A stretch of DNA of 64,000 nucleotides from RYN-230 sp963813975 (GTDB taxonomy: Bacteria > Actinomycetota > Actinomycetes > Streptosporangiales > Streptosporangiaceae), in assembly GCA_963813975.1 (NCBI GenBank), contig CAWFAP010000008.1, forward strand, positions 248,001 through 312,000. Direction: 5' to 3'. Below the pieces are notes generated by a model. That model did no database searches, was not told the origin of the DNA, and saw only the letters and a list, made by a program, of their open reading frames with translations. Within the stretch, counting starts at the first letter, position 1. Each line of letters starts with the position of its first letter. Below, piece by piece: positions 60,352-64,000 of this stretch. The translations under genes and the position numbers were made by a program.

Positions 60352-61047
60352 ATGACCCTGGCCGATACCGCCCCCGCAGCGGAGCCGCGTACCTCACTGC
60401 GCGAGCGCAAGAAGCTCGCCACCCGCCGGTCGCTGCGCCGTCACGCCCTCGATCTCGTCGCCCAGCGTGGCTTCGTGCACGTCACGGTGGAGGACATCGC
60501 CGAGGCGGCGGACGTCTCCCCGCGGACCTTCTTCAACTACTTCCCGTCTAAGGAAGCCGCGCTGTTCGGGGCGGACCCCGACCGGGTCGCGGCCCTGCGG
60601 GAAGGGGTTCTGCGCCAGGCGCCGGGTGAATCGGCCCTGGCCGCGCTGCGCCAGGTCATGGTCGCCGAGGCCCGGATCTTTACCCACGAGCTCAGCGAAC
60701 TGGGCGGCGATCCGCAGGACATGCTGCGCCGGATGAAGGTGGTCCGGGCCGACCCGCACCTGCGGGCGGCCCAGTCCGCGCACATGGCGACGCTCGAGTG
60801 CGCCGTGGCCGAGGCGGTCGCGGAGCGGCTCGGCACCGATCCCGCCCGCGACCCGTACCCGGCCCTGCTAGCCGGCATCGCCGGCGCGGTGATCCGCGCC
60901 AGCACGGTCTTCTGGGCCAGTTCCGGCGGCGCGGAGCCGCTGGAACAGCTCACCGACCGGGCCTTCCAGGCCCTGGCCGACGGATTGCCCGAACAGTCAC
61001 TGCGCCCCGTCACCCGGACGGCGGCGCCCGGAAAGGACATGGAATGA
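60352..61047 (+). CDS. TetR family regulator
   Basis: A 231-residue repressor. Its helix-turn-helix is ATRRSLRRHALDLVAQRGFV, then TVEDIAEAADVSPRTFFNYF, the canonical TetR recognition segment. A helical ligand-binding domain follows. The last codons overlap the MFS start (ATGA), so the two form an operon and the regulator probably controls its own pump. Confidence 0.92.
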   Translation: MTLADTAPAAEPRTSLRERKKLATRRSLRRHALDLVAQRGFVHVTVEDIAEAADVSPRTFFNYFPSKEAALFGADPDRVAALREGVLRQAPGESALAALRQVMVAEARIFTHELSELGGDPQDMLRRMKVVRADPHLRAAQSAHMATLECAVAEAVAERLGTDPARDPYPALLAGIAGAVIRASTVFWASSGGAEPLEQLTDRAFQALADGLPEQSLRPVTRTAAPGKDME

Positions 61048-62765
61048 CATCCCCCGACAGCACCGCGGTGGCTCCAGGCAGGGCACTGCCCGGGCTCAGC
61101 CAGCGCCGGATCTTCCTGATCATCGGCGCGCTGATGCTCGGCATGCTGCTGGCCGCCCTGGACCAGACCATCGTGTCCACCGCGCTGCCGACGATCGTCG
61201 GTGACCTCCAGGGCGGATCGCACATCGCCTGGGTGATCACCGCGTACCTGCTTGCCACCACGGTCTCCACGCCGTTGTGGGGCAAGCTGGGCGACCAGTA
61301 CGGCCGGAAGATCTTCTTCCAGGCCGCCATCGTGATCTTCCTGATCGGCTCGATCCTGTCCGGGCTCAGCCACTCGATGATCGAGCTCATCGCGTTCCGC
61401 GCGGTCCAGGGACTCGGCAGCGGCGGGCTGATGGTCGGCGCCCAGGCCATCGTGGGTGACATCGTCTCGCCCCGCGAGCGGGGCCGCTACGTGGGCCTGT
61501 TCGGGGCGGTCTTCGGCGTGTCCAGCGTGATCGGGCCGCTGCTCGGCGGGGTGTTCGTGGACAACCTGACCTGGCGCTGGATCTTCTACATCAACGTGCC
61601 GATCGGCCTGATCGCGCTGGCCGTGGTGGCCATCCAGGTGCCCGGCGCGCTGACCAAGGTGCACCACGTCATCGACTACCTCGGCACCCTGACGCTGTCG
61701 CTGGCCGCGACGTCGCTGATCCTCCTGACCAGCCTGGGCGGCACCACCTACGCCTGGAAGTCCACGCCCATCTACATCCTGGGCGTGGCCGGAGTCGTGT
61801 TCATCGGGCTGTTCGTGCTGGTCGAGCGGCACGCCGCCGAGCCGGTCCTGCCGCTGCACCTGTTCAAGCTGCGCACGTTCTCGGTGACCAGCATCGTCGG
61901 CTTCATCATCGGCTTCGCGATGTTCGGCGCCATCACCTACCTGCCCGCGTTCTTCCAGGTGGTGCGGGGCATCTCGCCGACCATCTCCGGGGTGTACCTG
62001 CTGCCGCTGATGGCCGGGCTGCTGTTCACGTCGATCGGCTCAGGGCAGGTCATCTCGAGGACTGGCAAATACCGGTTCTTCCCGATCGCCGGCGCCGCCC
62101 TCACGACCGTCGGCCTGTTCCTGCTGCACCTGATGGGCGTGCACACGTCCGCGTTCCTGGACGCGGTGTACATGCTGGTGCTGGGCCTGGGCATCGGCGG
62201 CGTCATGCAGGTGCTCGTGATCATCGTGCAGAACGGGGTGCCGCACAGCGAGCTGGGCGTCGCCACCTCCGGGGCCACGTTCTTCCGGTCCATCGGCGGG
62301 TCCTTCGGGACCGCGATCTTCGGCGCGATCTTCTCCAACGTGCTCATCGGGAACCTGGCCAGCCACCTGCACGGGGTCCACTTGCCGGCCGGCTTCACCA
62401 GCGCGGACGCGACGCCGGCCCTGCTGAGCAAGCTGCCAGCCGTGGTGCACGCGGGCTTCGTGGCGGGCTACGCGGAGTCGATCCAGACCGTGTTCCTCGT
62501 GGCGGTGCCGATCGGGGCGCTGGCCTTCATCGCCACCTGGTTCATCCCCCAGGTGGAGCTGAAGACGTGGCCGGAGCCGGACGCGGGCGCGACGGCCCCG
62601 GACGCGGCCATGGCGGTCCCGGGGCCCGTGGTGTCCGCCGAGGTCCTGGACCAGCCAGGTCCGGCCCGGATCGCGGCGTCCCCCGAGTCCCTGGACCAGC
62701 GGGGTTCGCGGACCACGGTGTCCCCCGAATCCCTGGACCCCCAGGACGCCACCACCGACACCTGA
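61044..62765 (+). CDS. MFS transporter, DHA2 (14-TM, EmrB/QacA-like) efflux pump
   Basis: A 573-residue pump with about fourteen membrane segments. The opening signature is MLLAALDQTIVSTALPTIVG, motif A is LWGKLGDQYGRKIFF, and motif C is FGVSSVIGPLLGGVF. A C-terminal disordered tail of about 50 residues holds repeated SPESLDQ/SPESLDP units. It is translationally coupled to the TetR gene, which makes drug or metabolite efflux under repression the likely role. Confidence 0.92.
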   Translation: MTSPDSTAVAPGRALPGLSQRRIFLIIGALMLGMLLAALDQTIVSTALPTIVGDLQGGSHIAWVITAYLLATTVSTPLWGKLGDQYGRKIFFQAAIVIFLIGSILSGLSHSMIELIAFRAVQGLGSGGLMVGAQAIVGDIVSPRERGRYVGLFGAVFGVSSVIGPLLGGVFVDNLTWRWIFYINVPIGLIALAVVAIQVPGALTKVHHVIDYLGTLTLSLAATSLILLTSLGGTTYAWKSTPIYILGVAGVVFIGLFVLVERHAAEPVLPLHLFKLRTFSVTSIVGFIIGFAMFGAITYLPAFFQVVRGISPTISGVYLLPLMAGLLFTSIGSGQVISRTGKYRFFPIAGAALTTVGLFLLHLMGVHTSAFLDAVYMLVLGLGIGGVMQVLVIIVQNGVPHSELGVATSGATFFRSIGGSFGTAIFGAIFSNVLIGNLASHLHGVHLPAGFTSADATPALLSKLPAVVHAGFVAGYAESIQTVFLVAVPIGALAFIATWFIPQVELKTWPEPDAGATAPDAAMAVPGPVVSAEVLDQPGPARIAASPESLDQRGSRTTVSPESLDPQDATTDT

Positions 62766-62784
62766 TCCCTTCCATCCAGCCCGA

Positions 62785-62815
62785 GGCCCCGGCGCGCCCC
62801 CAGCGCGCCGGGGCC
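62785..62815 (+). terminator. Terminator after the TetR-MFS operon
   Basis: GGCCCCGGCGCGC and GCGCGCCGGGGCC form a perfect 13-bp stem with a 5-nt loop, 20 nt after the MFS stop and followed by TT. Confidence 0.8.
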
Positions 62816-62913
62816 TTCCCCGGCCCGCCCGGCCTCTGCGGGCCCTGTGCCGCCCGGCCGTGGCTGTCCGAGGGCTCATCGCTCCAGTCACACTGGCCTC
62901 TCCCGTCCACATC

Positions 62914-62972
62914 TCACGCCGACGGTGCGCCAAAACGGACGAAAGACCCCGGAAAGCGCACCGTCGGCGTGA
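62914..62972. repeat. 17-bp perfect inverted repeat with 25-bp loop
   Basis: TCACGCCGACGGTGCGC (62914-62930) is the exact reverse complement of GCGCACCGTCGGCGTGA (62956-62972). It is longer than needed for a terminator and lies in a non-coding gap beyond the operon's own terminator. It could be a dispersed palindromic element; that needs a genome search. Confidence 0.65.
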
Positions 62973-63045
62973 AACGTCGGCGAAGGCCATGATCAATGTG
63001 GACGGTGCTTTACCAGGCGGCATCGCACTGTCCGCCAGGCCCCGG

Positions 63046-64000
63046 TCAGGCCGCGGGGAGGGCCTGGACGCGGGCCTGGAGGACGGGGTTGGTAACTCCT
63101 TCCGCCGCGGCCCGGGCCACCGCCGCCCGGCCGCGGTCCCCGGCCTCGGACTGGTACACCAGCGCCCAGGCCAGGAACTCCGGCAGGTCGCTACGTACCG
63201 CGAGGTCGTAGAGCCGGGCCGCCGCGCGGGCGGTCCGGTACCCGGTCACACCGGCGCCGCGCGTCGCCGAGCCACCGGCGTGCCGGGCAGGTCCCCGTCG
63301 TGCGGCGCCAGCCGCCCGAGCCCACGGCCGGCCATCCCCCCAGCACGGGTCGCCCAGCTCACAGGCAAGCGCGAACGCGTGCTCGGTCTCCGTGGCGGCG
63401 TCCGCCCAGTCCCCGGCCCGGACCCGCGGTCGGTGCGCCTTCGGGTCGCGGGCCGCGGACCGCAGCGCGGGGGACGGCCCCAGGCCCTCCCGCGGACAGC
63501 GTCTCGCACGACGCGAGGTACGCCGAGGCCAGCCCGGCCCGGCAAGCCGCGACAGGGTGCGCAGGCACAGTTGCTGGGCCGCCTCGTCCAGTGGATCGAT
63601 ACGGGCCGCGAGTCCGGTGGGCCTCGGCGCCGGGCCCGGCCTCCCCGCGGCGAGCAGGCTGAGCGCACGGCGCGTCAGCTCCTACTGGCCGCGGGCCGCG
63701 CAGCGCATCCGGGCCAGCAGCAGCCAGGTATCGAACCCCGGGCAGTTCCGCAGGCCGACCCCGTCCAGCAGCTCGCCACCGGTCTCCCGGCCGGCAGGTC
63801 GCCGTCCTCCAGGGCCCGCACATCCAGCCACAGCCCGGCCTCTGGCAGGGTCAGGACGCCGTCCCGGAACAGCTCAGGCTGGCCAAGGCTGCGGCGCAGA
63901 TCGGCCAGGCACCACCGCAGCGCACCCAGGGGATCGTCGGCCTTGCCGAACAGCTCGGCGGCCAGCCCGCGGCGCTCAAGCCCGCGCTCGGCCAGCGCCA
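63046..64000 (-). pseudogene. Decayed AfsR/SARP-BTAD-like regulator running off the right edge
   Basis: From the right edge the minus strand reads a BTAD-region segment (RRGLAAELFGKADDPLGALRW, then LADLRRSLGQPELFRDG). The frame is lost at about 63795 and continues as GELLDGVGLRNCPGFDTWLLL, then meets a TAG at about 63688. TPR-like pieces follow in other frames (DEAAQQLCLRTLSRLAG, LARAALHRARLG-like segments, LPEFLAWALVYQSEAGDRG) to a stop at 63046. With several frameshifts plus a stop within 1 kb, no working regulator can be made. The N-terminal part is outside the window. Confidence 0.7.

Noticed and set aside
60537..61859. 440-codon minus-strand frame
   Set aside because: Antisense to the TetR-MFS operon; low-complexity product.
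1..64000. tRNA, rRNA, CRISPR array, integrase or transposase
   Set aside because: No cloverleaf-like, rRNA-like, spacer-repeat or recombinase sequence was recognised by eye; a tRNAscan or HMM search would be decisive.

Overview
The window is very GC-rich DNA. It has long spurious open frames on the strand opposite almost every gene, frequent GTG/TTG starts, 1-4 nt gene overlaps, Ku, a thioredoxin with a MerR-type neighbour, YtrA- and FCD-type GntR regulators and an AfsR/SARP-like remnant. Together these point to a soil-type actinomycete (Actinomycetota, probably Streptosporangiales/Streptomycetales-like). The genus cannot be fixed from the sequence. No rRNA, tRNA, CRISPR array, integrase or transposase was recognised.

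Layout. 1-2909: the end of an aromatic-catabolism operon (RraA/LigK-type aldolase, FCD GntR regulator, two-domain extradiol-dioxygenase-like VOC protein, DUF1932 dehydrogenase). 3046-5446: an MFS exporter convergent with an epoxide hydrolase that has a twin-palindrome operator region. 5503-8820: a self-regulated YtrA-type ABC exporter operon with tandemly duplicated permeases. 8894-12955: a decayed FAD monooxygenase and a FAD/Fe-S dehydrogenase broken by one extra base. About 13-32 kb is an accessory stretch of small genes: a toxin-antitoxin pair, short proteins with strong ribosome sites, a LysM/transglycosylase with a structured leader, a SNF2 helicase, VOC proteins, methyltransferases, a pentapeptide-repeat protein, a tiny GntR, and several pseudogenes. 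31.9-38 kb: cysK-cysE, a DHA2-type MFS pump with its own operator, and a HAD/HipA-like/DUF3037 cassette. 38-47 kb: copper amine oxidase, a membrane-anchored beta-propeller, an O-methyltransferase, an acyl-ACP thioesterase, 6-phosphogluconate dehydrogenase and a beta-lactamase-fold lipoprotein. 47.3-51.4 kb: Ku, small proteins, a threonine-synthase-like enzyme, thioredoxin and its MerR-type neighbour.

The most unusual locus is 51519-58485. A soluble sensor kinase carries a complete sugar-type ABC ATPase domain at its N-terminus, followed by a GAF region, a weaker second sensor region and HisKA/HATPase. It is followed by an OmpR/PhoB-type response regulator. Next come three direct repeats at exact 11-bp spacing in the intergenic region, and then a XylF/G/H-like sugar ABC transporter operon ending in a 14-bp-stem terminator. 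The kinase's ATPase domain shares its unusual Q-loop region with the transporter's own single-domain ATPase. This suggests the kinase arose by capture of the transporter ATPase and may sense transport by docking on the permease.

58.5-64 kb holds a DUF2867/SDR protein, a TetR-MFS operon with an operator palindrome, a long inverted repeat, and a badly decayed SARP/BTAD-type regulator running off the right edge. Several genes are interrupted by single-base indels, mostly extra bases in homopolymers. These could be true decay or assembly errors, and this should be settled before anything is built on them.
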